DNA of 64,000 nt from Persicaria tinctoria (taxonomy: Eukaryota > Streptophyta > Magnoliopsida > Caryophyllales > Polygonaceae). The notes under the pieces were generated by a model that saw nothing but the letters and a program-made list of their open reading frames with translations, searched no databases and was not told where the DNA came from. The translations under genes were made by a program, and so were the position numbers. How positions within the stretch are numbered: position 1 is the stretch's first letter; the number at the start of each line of letters is the position of its first letter. The stretch is taken from the NCBI GenBank assembly GCA_037127255.1, contig JBANSL010000004.1, positions 27,928,467 to 27,992,466 on the forward strand, written 5' to 3'. Below are positions 41,951 through 53,775 of the stretch, in pieces.

Positions 41951-44900
41951 GGGGGTTGAATAGAGTATGCCCGTTTTTCGCAAAAAGTCTCAAGACTTTT
42001 GGAGCTTGTACCAAAACCTTTGAGATAAACCTGAATCACAAAGTTAAACAATTCGAACCAAGTGCGGAAATAAGGTAAAGCAATAAGTAAAGGACACAAC
42101 GAGTTGTTAACGAGGTTCGGCACGAACTTGGCCTACGTCCCCGCCAAGGGTTCTTCCACAACCCTAGGATTCAACAGGCTTTATTGATTCACAAAGCTTA
42201 GGATCCTAATAGCTCACCGAGAAGCCTCTCTCCTATACAATTGCAATCTAGTCAACTCACGTTCCCTTGGAGTCCTAGACCAATCTAGAAGAGCCCCACC
42301 TCTCTCAGCTATCTAGTGCAATCCTCTTACTCTCGAGAATCAATAGCCTAGTGCCCACTTCCTGAGTTATAAACTCTTGAGTATAACACTCTCTCGAAAT
42401 ATATCCTATAAGCTCACTGTGTATCTCTCAAATGCTTTGAAACAAAATATAAGACTCTTAAGAACAAGCAGAGAGAACACGCTGATCGAAGAGAGAAGTA
42501 TGCTTGAAGACTGATTGTGCAATGATATTCGTGAAGTGCGTCAGTCATCTCTCTCTCTTCTTCATCTCCTTTATATAGTGAAGATCATCGGCGCCACTTG
42601 AGGAAGGAATCTTCTCCAACGGCTAAGAGAGGATCATGGCTTGAGTGCAATCTTTTATCTTTGGAAACTTCGGAAGCCATGATCTCTATTTGATCTTTCT
42701 CAGCTTTGAACGCTTAAGGAATGAGATATAATTCAAATAGCTTCCTGAAAGGTTAGTGAATATATAATAATAATATGGAAGCATATAATAACATAATATA
42801 ATATTCGGACATAATATAATAAAGTACAGGTTTTGTGTTTCATCAACACAGTTGTTAGCTTCAAGACCTTTGACACAAACTGTCTGTCAAAGCCTTTGAA
42901 ACTAATTCCGATTTTCATCAAAGGGAGTGGAGTTATGAATCTCCCCCTTGATGAAAGACAAAACCTGTGCATCCCTGCAACTTAGTCAAACAGATATATC
43001 ATAAGTAAAATCGGACTAAGTACCTGCATGGGTTAGACGAATGTTGGATCATAATTTTATCATGAAAAACATCCAACCAAAACAAAACAAAACAAGGTCT
43101 TCCAAGACCTTTGGTTCACAGCAGTTAAAAAGTCTAAACCATCAAACCATCTCCCCCTTTTTGTCTTTCAACAAAGGAAGGAGCGTGAAAAATAGTCACC
43201 AAAATCAAACTTACCAAAACAATTCAAAATTCAAAAGTTCCTTTCAAATCTTAAAGGCAAGAGAAGATTTATCCGATTTAAAAAATTCCATAAACAAAAT
43301 GCACTCGGATAAAAGATTTTTCAGAGAATCATATGTGAACTGCATAAAGAAGGTTAAAAATCATAAAAACTATATTTGATCAAATATCTAATAAGATATT
43401 AACCAAATATATGATCCGTTATATATGCTCTACCATTCAGTTCACAACCTTTGAAATGAGGTTCAAGGATCTTAACACACCGAGTAGAGTTTATCTTTCG
43501 TAAAGGGAAAGCTCCCCCTACGAAAGTGCATCCCTGTTAAGCATTCCGATCTCATGTCTAATGAAGGTGAACCTGTCATCTGCCAAAGTCTTAGTAAAAA
43601 TGTCAGTCCATTGATAATCAGTTGAAATAAATGATATGGACACATCACCTTTTTCGACATGGTCTCTAATGAAATGATGCCTTACATCAATATGTTTGGT
43701 CCTTGAATGCTTCCTCTTGACTGTAGCCTTGAGCAACAAGCTTTGCTTTGTTCCTCATGATCTTACCATTCTCATCTAGCTTGTTCCGAAATACCCATCG
43801 TGTGTCAATGACTGATTGATGCTTTGACCTAGGCTTCAAGGTCCAGACTTTGTTCCTTTCAAATTCGTTAAGCTCACTTTGCATGGCAATAATCCATTCT
43901 GGCTCCTGAAGTGCCTCATCTACCTTCTTAGGCTCAATAAGAGAAACAAACGCGTGAAAAGCACAAAGATCTTTAAGTTTAGAACGAGTTTGAACACTAG
44001 AAGTAGGGTCAGAAATGATATCCTTTAATGAGTGTGATGAGGAGTATTTGAATTTCCTTTTGCTAGTCTCAGCTCCTTGATTCGTCACACTGGCAGGATT
44101 GACTTGTAGTGCATCTGACTCCGTGGTCCTGTTAGGTTCAGGTACATCAGTTTCTGACGTCTCAACACTGTTGGATTAGACACCAAGGGCTTTGGACGAA
44201 TCTTCATCACCTTGGGCCAATTCTTCAGTGTTAAGAATCGGTTCCTGCATGTTCCTCTTCTCCGTGTTCCTAGCAGCAGTATCATCACCTTCCTCGTTCT
44301 CTTCATGGATGTTAAGATCTATATCTGCAACACTTTCACTCAAAGCACCGTCATTGCATTCATCAAAAATATAACTTGATAAATCATCAACAACAATAAG
44401 CATGTACTTTTTACCATGGGAGATTTGACTCGCATAAGACCACATAAATCCATATGTAAAAGTTCAAGGGGTCTAGAAGTACTTACAATCTTTTTGGATT
44501 TGAAAGAGCTACGTGTTTGTTTAACTCGTGTGCATGCTTTGCACATCTCAATACCTTTGAAGTCCATCTCAGGTAGTCCTCTTACAAGCCCTTTGGTCAC
44601 AAGCTTTTGTAGTGTATGTGGGCTTACATGACCGAGTCTCCTGTGCCAGAGCTTTGGATCGTCCGTCAAAGCCTTTAGACAGGATAAGCTTCCTTGTGCC
44701 ACTTGCCCAGCATTCACGGCATAGATGTTGTTATAACGATAGACAATTAGAACTATTTCACCTGTATCTTCTCTGCGCACTAAACATCTTTTCTTGTTAA
44801 ATCCAACATCATTCCCATAATCACATAGTTGAGAAACGCTAAGCAGATTATACTTTAAACCATTAACAAGATAGACATTTTTAATACTATGGTTAGGATC

Positions 44901-46335
44901 ACTCCCAACACTGCCAATACCAACGATGTCGCACTTTCCTTTGTCACCAAGAGTGATTGTTCCTGTGGATTGCTCCTTTAGATCATGAAAGAGAGAACTC
45001 TTCCCACTCATATGCCTCGAGCATCCACTATATATAATCCATTTTTGCTCCTTCACCTTGGTGATCTCCTGCAAAACAAATATCAACCTTTGTGGCTAGA
45101 CCAGTGAGCAAATTTAGATACTTTATTGGGATAAACCATATTTGGTAAAATAGTGCCTTTGGGGACCCAAACTTGCGTTATCCGTTCTCTTCTCAAGTGA
45201 ATAGGAAATGTATTGCGAATAATATGAGGATCCTTTCTTCTATAGGGGCAGGTCTCTTTTACATGTCCCTTTCTAGCACAGTGGTGACATATAGGAGAGG
45301 TTCTGCTTCCTTTGGCCTTTACAAAAGTGGTAATGTGTTGCTTCTTTAAAAACCTCGGGTTGAATAGAGTATGCCCGTTTTTCGCAGAAAGTCTCAAGAC
45401 TTTTGGAGCTTGTACCAAAACCTTTGAGATAAACCTGAATCACAAAGTTAAACAATTCGAACCAAGTGCGGAAATAAGGTAAAGCAATAAGTAAAGGACA
45501 CAACGAGTTGTTAACGAGGTTCGGCACGAACTTGGCCTACGTCCCCGCCTAGGGTTCTTCAACAACCCTAGGATTCAACAGGCTTTATTGATTCACAATG
45601 CTTAGGATCCTAATAGCTCACCGAGAAGCCTCTCTCCTATACAATTGCAATCTAGTCAAATCACGTTCCCTTGGAGTCCTAGACCAATCTAGAAGAGCCC
45701 CACCTCTCTCAGCTATCTAGTACAATCCTCTTACTCTCGAGAATCAATAGCCTAGTGCCCACTTCCTGAGTTATAAACTCTTGAGTATAACACTCTCTCG
45801 AAATATATCCTATAAGCTCACTGTGTATCTCTCAAATGCTTTGAAACAAATATAAGACTCTTAAGAACAAGCAGAGAGAACACGCTGAAGAGAGAAGTAT
45901 GCTTGAAGACTGATTATGCAATGATATTCGTGAAGTGCGTCAGTCATCTCTCTCTCTTCTTCATCTCCTTTATATAGTGAAGATCATCGGCGCCACTTGA
46001 GGAAGGAATCTTCTCCAACGGCTAAGAGAGGATCATGGCTTGAGTGCAATCTTCTATCTTTGGAAACTTCGGAAGCCATGATCTCGATTTGATCTTTCTC
46101 AGCTTTGAACGCTTAAGGAAGGAGATATAATTCAAATAGCTTCCTGAAAGGTTAGTGAATATATAATAATAATATGGAAGCATATAATAACATAATATAA
46201 TATTCGGACATAATATAATAAAGTACAGGTTTTGTGTTTCATCAACACAGTTGTTAGCTTCAAGACCTTTGACACAAACTGTCTGTCAAAGCCTTTGAAA
46301 CTAATTCCGATTTTCATCAAAGGGAGTGGAGTTAT
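41951..46335 (-). mobile_element. Copia-3: deleted Ty1/copia (Sirevirus-like) element in CACTA-1
   Basis: Two LTRs, 41,951-42,936 and 45,357-46,335, share gttgaatagagtatgcccgt through gagtggagttat with very few differences. A minus-strand PPT, atcaagggggagattcat, lies next to the left LTR. The left LTR is preceded by tctagaagg (the ccttctaga end on -), a tail typical of Sirevirus-like LTRs. I found no convincing target duplication. The internal region is only about 2.4 kb, with several deletions. Confidence 0.82.
43472..45418 (-). pseudogene. Copia-3 gag-pol remnant with three internal deletions
   Basis: From the right, the LTR passes straight into the Gag zinc knuckle CHHCARKGHVKETC, so PBS and most of gag are missing. 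The protease reads WIIYSGCSRHMSGKSSL, where catalytic Asp is replaced by Tyr. The integrase zinc region follows (LWHRRLGHVSPHTL, CKACTRVKQTRSSF) and stops after YMLIVVDDLSSYIF, joining a downstream linker (DECNDGALSESVAD) so that the catalytic core is lost. RT begins (VWTLKPRSKHQSVIDTRWVF, KAKLVAQGYSQ) and joins, out of frame, the RNase H tail (RTKHIDVRHHFIRDHV, TDIFTKTLAD), skipping the YVDD core. It is inert. Confidence 0.82.
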
Positions 46336-49300
46336 CAAACTTAATATGTTGTATGCATCTTCTTTTATTTTCCTTGTTATTTTCTATCATTGCTTTTTCA
46401 AGGGGAGAGCGTGAGAGGAATGGGAACTCGTACTTTTTCATGTTTAAAAAAAAAAGATCACAGTATAGACCAACAAATAGAAAGCTACTGAAGTTCTAGT
46501 CCTTGTGTCCAAGCAAATATGGCCAAAGATATTTGATCAGATATCATTAGATTCATTACCTTCCAGAAAATGTTAATGGACAATCCGTGAATACATCACT
46601 CTTATTTCCTGTAAAACACATGGCAACACAATTTGTCACTTAAATGAAACCAACTTCATATCATTCAAAACTAAAGATTTCTCAAATCTCGTGGCACCAA
46701 AAGGAGATTATGATTTATGAGAAACCACATAGCACCTAAATAAGAATTTTCCTATACTTGTTAAACTCCTATTGTGCTCATTCTAAATTAACAAAGATAC
46801 ATCATGCAATCAATTAAAAGGTTTAAAGTTACTTCTTTTGAATAAGTCATAAAAAGTTAGCCAAAATTATGGAATTTATTGAATACTCCGTGTAAAAACT
46901 ACAGATTAATTAGGTGACGACAAACAAAGTTGAAAGATAAAGTACAGTCAAGAAGTGATGAAACTTGAATAACTGCAGTCCCTTTGGGGTTTCAAAGGGA
47001 CAAGCAAGGAATCCCTAATAGAGATACAAGGATAGAGCCCAATGCAAGACACAAGCCTCACCTTATCCAATTGAAACATGGGGCACTTCCAGAAGTTGTA
47101 AGGTTTTGTGAAGTTTAAGATAGATATTTTTGCCCAGGTACATCTCAATTATTTTATGCTTTAGGGATAAGGAGCTTTTTTCTTATAAAAGAAATAAATA
47201 AATGGTAATTGATCGCTATCCTATAAGTAAATAACTAATTATATTTAGCTTTGAAAGACAATGATGCAGATTAATATTCTATGATTACTTATAAATTACA
47301 GTTAAGAGTTTTTTATTAGCTAATGAACAGCTAATAAGTCAAAGTGTGGCAGTTTACTAACAAACCCATAGAACAATAGACTAGGGCTTTAAAACTTGGA
47401 GAGAGGCGGGCCTATTTGGCCCTATTACTGATGAAAGGATATGCCTAAGCCTCCTCTATGATTTATAGAAAAGATGATCTTTCATGATTACTTGTGAAAT
47501 CTTGTAGCGACTTTGTTTAAATCGGCAAGTAAAAGTATCCAAATGCTTAAAACATGGAATGCAATTCTAAAGCAAATTCAAGGTACTATGGATATTGACA
47601 TTTCATGATTAGCATATATTTGAAGTTTATGTTTCACCAGAAGTTTTCACTCCATTCATATCACAAGAGACAAAATAGAGCTCTTTAAAAGTATAATGGA
47701 AACAAGCTTGTTACCAAGATTCATGCTTCATTTTGACTTGGAAATGCAGCATGAATCTTGGTAGAAATAAGCCAAGGAAGCATAATGAGCTCTGAAAGAA
47801 GAAATAAAGAATCTGCACATAAACTAAAAATAATGGAAACATTAATGATGATGGTATTTGTAACTTTAAAAGAAGACGAATTGAAACCCAAAATAAAATA
47901 TATACCTCATCCTTGTGAAACAACAGGTACTCATCACTGTCGAAAGCATTTTGGCCATCTCCTTCCTCTTCAATGCAACCCAACCCAACTCAACTTCTTC
48001 TGCAGTATTTTGACCGAAGAAGGTATAATGTGATGCATCAAATCAGGCATTACCTATACAAAATGGACAAATAAAGGTCAAAACCCCTACTTGATGCCTA
48101 AATCCAGCAAGCAACAAGTAGAACATACAATACTTAGCAATGCCTAAATCCAACAAGCCAAGCCAGTATCCATGCTCATAAACCTTCACCCGACTTCCGT
48201 CCTTTGTCTCAACACAACAACTAAAAGGTTGTCAAGAATCCTATAATGTCATTTAATATAATCCACATGTGAGCTCTAGAATGTCAATCAGTTTGCATTA
48301 AAGTTTGCAGTGCACGACAACCGGTTTCAAAAACTCACAATAAACTATATAAGGCAATAAGGTCACCGCAAAAGAACATAGCCCACTCTTCCTCGTAGAA
48401 AAGGTCACTTGCCTCTTTGTGGTGTTGTCTATCCTTTTGATTTCGACCTCTCACCATCCCATTGTAATTCGCTCTAACGATCTTTCCCTGCAAAAATCCA
48501 GGATTCAACTGGATCAGCAATCATCACAATTAAGTTACAACATGTTGAGCACCAGCAAATTATTAAATAAAAATACACAAAAATCAAAAGCTGACAATTC
48601 ATGGGAAACGTACAAAATTATACTATGTTCCATGAGAAACCATAAATTAGTTCTAAATCTTGAATGTGTGGTTCTAACTTTGAAGCTTGCAAAGCGTGCG
48701 TTTTAAAGAGGGTAAATTTCATAAAATCCCTTTTAAACCTAAATATGAAGTAACTAATAAATTAAAGAAAAGGGGCTAAGAGATCCCAAATGTTGTATGA
48801 GATGTATGGATCTGCAGAGATCCCAAGTGTTGTATGAGATGTATGGATCTGCAGAGATCCAGTTTTGTTCGGGCTGTTTATATGCAAGAGAGATATAGGA
48901 AGCCAAACAGCAGATAGAAGAGCACGAATTATCAAATTCCGTTTCATAGCTTCGTTTTTACAGATCTGTTCTCAGTTTCAGTTCATGTATTATCAATTTT
49001 GATTTGTCGAAGGATTGCCAAGGTACCAGATCTAGATGTAGGTAGAGAGCATACCTGGATTTATTAGGGTATGGGTCTATTTAACTCCAGATCGACCCTT
49101 TTCACTTGCATCTACCTTGAAACCATCGAGAATCCCGAGATCCCTCTACTGCTGGCAAGGAGGAGAGAGCAAACATCTCCATTGCCGAAGAGAGACTTCC
49201 ACCCGAGAGGACACTTTCGAGCATCCCACTGAGAGAAGCCGCCGCCGCCAAGACCAGGGAAAATCAACCAGCCAACCTCCATTTTAATCGACCTTTTTCC

Positions 49301-49680
49301 TCATCCTGTAATTTCTTCTTCTCCTTTCGATTTCTTCCTCTTTTTTCCTCTTCTTTCCTCCAATCCAAGCCTCCTTCACGCTCTTCTTTCCTTTCTGGAT
49401 TTGATTTGTTTGCTTTATTGGAGTTTTGATGGTTATCGTTATTTTTTTGAACGGATCTACTCTCGCAATTTGTGGGTTATTGTGCTTCGGTTTTGCTTTG
49501 GATTGATTTATGTGTTGGGTTGGAGGTTGGATCTGGTTTGGACGGTGTGGTGAAGGTCGGTGGCGGTGGCATTTCTCTTTGCTAGGGTTCCTCCTTTGAG
49601 AAGGTAGGTGTGGAATGACAGACTGATAGAGGATAAGGATACAAGGGTTTAAGATGTTTTTTCAACTTTTCCTAAAAACT
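46336..49680. other. CACTA-1 interior, right part
   Basis: Low-complexity AT-rich DNA with a few exon-like minus-strand pieces: EEEGDGQNAFDSDEYLLF ending at a GT near 47,904, and GKIVRANYNGMVRGRNQ with FYEEEWAMFFCGD near 48,380-48,485. These could be captured host exons, but I do not recognise the gene. A 46-bp direct repeat (agatcccaa(a/g)tgttgtatg...) lies at about 48,780-48,870. Confidence 0.35.
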
Positions 49681-49934
49681 GTAATTTTGCCACGACAAAT
49701 ATTTAGCTGTCGCAAAATTTGTCTGGCAACCACCTCCGGCCCGTAGTGGCCATGGCAAAAAAGGCCTCATTAGCGACGACAATCTTTGCCGAAGCTACCA
49801 TCGGTGGCAAAAAGGTATCAATTGCTACGGAAAGTCCCTGCCGAAGCTAGGTAGCGTGGCAAAAGGTACCAATTGCCACGGCACACATATGCCGAAGCTA
49901 GCAAGGGTGGCGAATTTGATTATTTTTTGTAGTG

Positions 49935-50324
49935 CACCCCAAATCGGCAGATTATGTTCTACCACAAAAACTTCCTCACTTTCTCTGCAGTGATAAGCCC
50001 CATTGCTTCAGCTTCTACCCATTTTTTGAAGTAATCCACCAAAACAAGCACATATTTTAATTGCCCTGGAGCAGTTGGAAATGGGCCAAGAATGTCCATT
50101 TCCCAAGCATAAAACAGGTATGCTCCAAACATACTTTTCATTGGCTCCGTGGGGAGATGCTTCAAATTTCCAAACCTCTGGCACGCGTCATATTTCTGAA
50201 TGTAGGTTTGGACATCCTGCTTCATGGTAGGCCAGTAATATCCAAGCCTCGTTGCTTTCGCTACCAAGGCTCTCCATCCTTGGTGATGTGCACAAACCCT
50301 AGCATGCAGTTCTTTCACAACAAA
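49935..50324 (-). pseudogene. Tat integrase, N-terminal zinc-binding half
   Basis: From the CACTA-2 junction: FVVKELHARVCAHHQGWRAL, GYYWPTMKQDVQTYIQKYDACQRF, where His-His and Cys residues form the HHCC finger (KYDACQRF has one Cys where C-x2-C is usual). Then WEMDILGPFPTAPGQLKYVLVLVDYFKKWVEAEA holds the first catalytic Asp. TAG at 49,959-49,961 precedes NIICRFGV, which joins PDSIITDHG beyond CACTA-1. Two DNA transposons and a nonsense codon interrupt the enzyme. Confidence 0.85.
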
Positions 50325-53300
50325 CTACTACAAAAATGGGCAAATAACCCATAAAATATAATCCGGGCGTGCCTTACATGGGTTATAAAGTCACGAAATC
50401 CCCTTAAATAAGGTTTATAACCCGAGCGTATTACTATCCGCTATATATTGTTGTATATTTTAAGTAAATAAATCGAATTTAAGGCATCCGGGTTATTAAT
50501 CCTATAAAAGGAAAAAAAAACTATCCGGGTTATATTAAACCCTATTCGAACAGGTTATGTTGAACGATAAAACCCTTGTTTCACAAAAGAGCCGCACCTC
50601 CTAACCTCCCCCCTCCATTGTCGATCGATTCAACCTGGAATCTAGTCCGTTGTCTTGCCGTTCCACGTCTGCTCCATTGTTGCCGCCGTTAAGCGCTTCT
50701 ACAGACGGTAGTTTGCTTCTACAGCTGGTTGCCTTCGCTACCAATAAACGGAACCCTAGCCTAAATTGGTGAGTCATCGTCGATCAGTTTATGATCAGAT
50801 CTACTTCTTGTAGATCTCGTTTCCTTTCCTCTCGTCGCCGATCATTTTCTTTCTCTATTGTCGATCTCGTTTTTCGTTCTTTCTGTCAGTTTATCGGTCA
50901 TATATATGTCTGCTGCTTTTGGATCTACTATGTTTGATTTATTCATTCTAGTTGTTAATTGATTTGAATTAGGTAATTATTTCCCATGGATTCAATTCAT
51001 ACACTTCGATCTAGACTGTACTTCTTGTGTTGCAGCTAAGTTCCTTCCAATTGGATTATTCGATATTATTATATCTTGATTCAGTATGGGTTATCTAAGC
51101 AATGTACCTATATCTCTATTCTTTCAATTTCTGCCTTTTCTTTCCGTCTCTCTTTTATAGTTATATGTTCAAGGATTTCCAATTGAGCTTTTGTCAACAT
51201 GGCAGAACGTTGATGATCTGAATCAGCAAACTGATGTTGCTATGCCCTCTTTTCATTCAAAAATCGATTGTAACACTCTCTGGGAACTCTCTATATGCAT
51301 GCTTTGTGTCTGTTTCACTGTGATCCAAGGGGAAGGAGGTTGAGTAGCTGTCTGCGGATGACCACCTATGCTATTACTATTATTATTATTTGCCTTGTAC
51401 CTCTCTCATCTAATCACTCTAGTTTTTTTTATCTGTATGATTGGTCACTTAGTTGATTTTTTTTGTAATGCTGCTTTCCATGATGGAGGAGGGTAATGGT
51501 TTCTTTCTTTGTACATTTGACCATTTCTCTTCAATTTTCTATGTATGCTACATTGCAAGTTAAGTTGGTTTTGTACACCTTTTTTAAACGTATCTCTCAT
51601 GACAGGGATCCAGAAGAACTTGCCAAAGTTGAAAAGCAATTGGTTGGTATATCTAACTGATTCTCTGATTTGCTCAACATTTACATGAAAGTAGTGTTTG
51701 ACCTTTTTCGTTATGAACTAGGATGAAGATTGGAAGCAAGGTAATGCATTAGTTTACGTCCCTAGTTTCTTTTTCATCATAAATTATTTTGCTTTATCAT
51801 ATTCTTTCCACTTCTTTAAGACATTTCTCATGTGAGCTTCCGTTGAAGAGTTCATTCATTTTTATCATAGAATTCAATTTTCTGTTTATCTATATTTCAC
51901 TGAGCACACGTCTCTCATTGCCTGGTGTTTTATTTTGTGGTTTTCTTTGCATAAAATCAGAAGATGGACTCTTTAGATTTGATTGACCTGTTCTGATCTT
52001 TCTAAAAGAATTTGTTGCTTTTGCATGTTTCAGGATGATGATACATCGAAGAAGGAAGGAAGATTATTCTTGCACAATTTTTTTTCTCCCATCTTTTTGA
52101 AGGTTGCAATTTTCTAAGTTCTTGTTGGTTTAATACACGTGTATTTCCTTCTTTTTTAGTCTTATCATTTTTTCGTCGTTGGTTCATATTTTTCTCAACG
52201 GACATTTTCCATTACTTTCTTTGGAGAATGGGGTGATAAAACCCAGGTAATCTACTTAAAAATTATTCCCATCTTTGATTTAGCTAATGTATTATTTGTG
52301 AATCACTTTTATTGAACCATTTTATCCCCCTTTTGCTTTCTCCTAAATTGTCAAACGTGGTATAAAATGTGGTTTCAGTTGGCTACTATTGGACTAGCTA
52401 CATACAATAATCCATTTGGTGTCATTCTTGGTGGAATTATGTAAGCATTATTATTGGAGTGCTTCCTACTGTTACGTTCTTGTTTTGCCTTGTACCTCTC
52501 TCATCTGATCATTGTAGTTTTTTTTTATCTCTATGATTGGTCACTTGGGTGAATTTTTTCTGTAATAGGGCTATTGTAAAATCTGTATACTTGTTAATCT
52601 ATCACAACGTTTCGAAAAGAGGAGTCTATAATGGTTGCTTTTAAGAAATTGAAACTCTAATATTATGTGTGCCTGTATTTTGACCAGCATTTCAAGATGA
52701 TTCCATTTTCTGATTTTTATTCCACTTAAGAGAGCAATCTTTATGTACTACTGTCTACTGCTGCTGTCATGGGAGGGAAGAGCTTGGCGTCTCAAATATA
52801 TGTACATATTTTCATTCCATTTTAGAAGTTATTGCCCCTTCTAGAGTGAATGCACTTGCTAGGCAAGAAGTATTTAGGGTAAGTCTCACTGCATTTCAGC
52901 ATGTAATCCATACATATTTATATAATTACATTTTTACTCTATGTACTTGTATAATGCACTTTTCCATCCTTTTTGACTAAAACTACCCCTCCCTAAAAAT
53001 CCAATGTTGGGTCATGAAAGTATGTAAATTGATGTTCTTTCTCCACTCATTTTTGTTGTACTCACAAGCCACTTATGTTTTTATTACTTATAGGACTACA
53101 CGGTGATGGACAAGGAATTGCATCAGATGTGTTGTACGAATACTTCTACGATACCGAAAGGTCTTCAAAAAAGGCAGAGCAATAACGTGCATGGAGATGG
53201 CATAGATATGCTTTTTTTTTTGTTAACAAATGACAGATCTGGTTGAAAGGATAGATGTGATTTCCTGAATTGTTATCTAGCAACATGTTGTAAGCAAGTG

Positions 53301-53772
53301 CTTCCATATGTATTTAAAAATTTATTTTGTTATATTTTTTCATATAAAAGTGTGCCCTATGATTTTGCAATTGAACTCGGTAAAAAAATAACAGGGATTC
53401 TATCTGGTTTAGTAAAATGAACCTAGTAGAATTCCTTTTTTTATATATTAAAAATGACTTTATAACCCGGATCTCTAAGGCCTAGGTTATAATTTTGGAC
53501 TATATAACCCGGATGACAAACAAATCTAGAAAATGTACTAATGCACTAAATAACCCGGATACTCAGCGTCCGGGTTATATCATCATACCAAATAACCGAG
53601 ATGCATCGGTGTATAATGTGAATGGATAACTGGATTTGCCAAGTCAAATAACCCGGGTGGTTGGTCCGGGTTATATAGTATTGTGACTATATAACCCGCT
53701 GACTTTTAACCCGGACCATATCCGGGTTATAAAGCCTTAAATATCCGGGTTATAAAGCCTTTTTTGTAGTAG
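50325..53772. mobile_element. CACTA-2: CACTA-like element with ATAACCCGG sub-terminal repeats and captured exons
   Basis: The ends are CTACTACAAAAA and TTTTTGTAGTAG. Both sub-terminal zones (50,340-50,560 and 53,460-53,760) repeat ataacccgg and ccgggttata. The element separates the RT/RNase H part of Tat pol (IEET at 53,776) from the integrase zinc region (FVVKEL). I could not match a 3-bp target duplication: flanks are aaa and ttt. There is no transposase. The interior carries plus-strand exons of a GDT1-like gene. Confidence 0.75.
51606..52798 (+). pseudogene. Captured GDT1-like (UPF0016/TMEM165) gene fragment, several exons
   Basis: Exon-like pieces with introns between them: DPEELAKVEKQL (51,606-51,643); DEDWKQ (51,722-51,740); DDDTSKKEGRLFLHNFFSPIFLK (52,034-52,102); TFSITFFGEWGDKTQ (about 52,204-52,246); LATIGLATYNNPFGVILGGI (52,379-52,440); CTT...GGKSLASQI (about 52,730-52,798). 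E-x-G-D-K-(T/S) is the defining motif of the GDT1/TMEM165 cation exchangers, Golgi or chloroplast membrane proteins that carry Ca2+/Mn2+ against protons. In the family it occurs twice; only the second copy is here. A 7-bp insertion near 52,750 shifts the last exon, and the acceptor before 52,204 is not a clear AG. The first half of the protein is absent, so it is a transduplicated pseudogene. Confidence 0.75.
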
Positions 53773-53775
53773 TTT

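Larger units (their letters stand above)
40118..49934. mobile_element. CACTA-1: CACTA (CMC/EnSpm) DNA transposon, non-autonomous, 9.8 kb
   Basis: The ends are CACTACAAAAAA and TTTTTTGTAGTG with cac on both sides (40,115-40,117 and 49,935-49,937). Removing the element and one cac restores the integrase frame. Sub-terminal regions (about 40,130-40,360 and 49,680-49,920) repeat cttcggcaa, ccacggc and gccgtagc in both orientations, as CACTA ends do. I see no TNP2/TNPD-type transposase. The interior holds Copia-3 and other AT-rich DNA. Confidence 0.88.
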
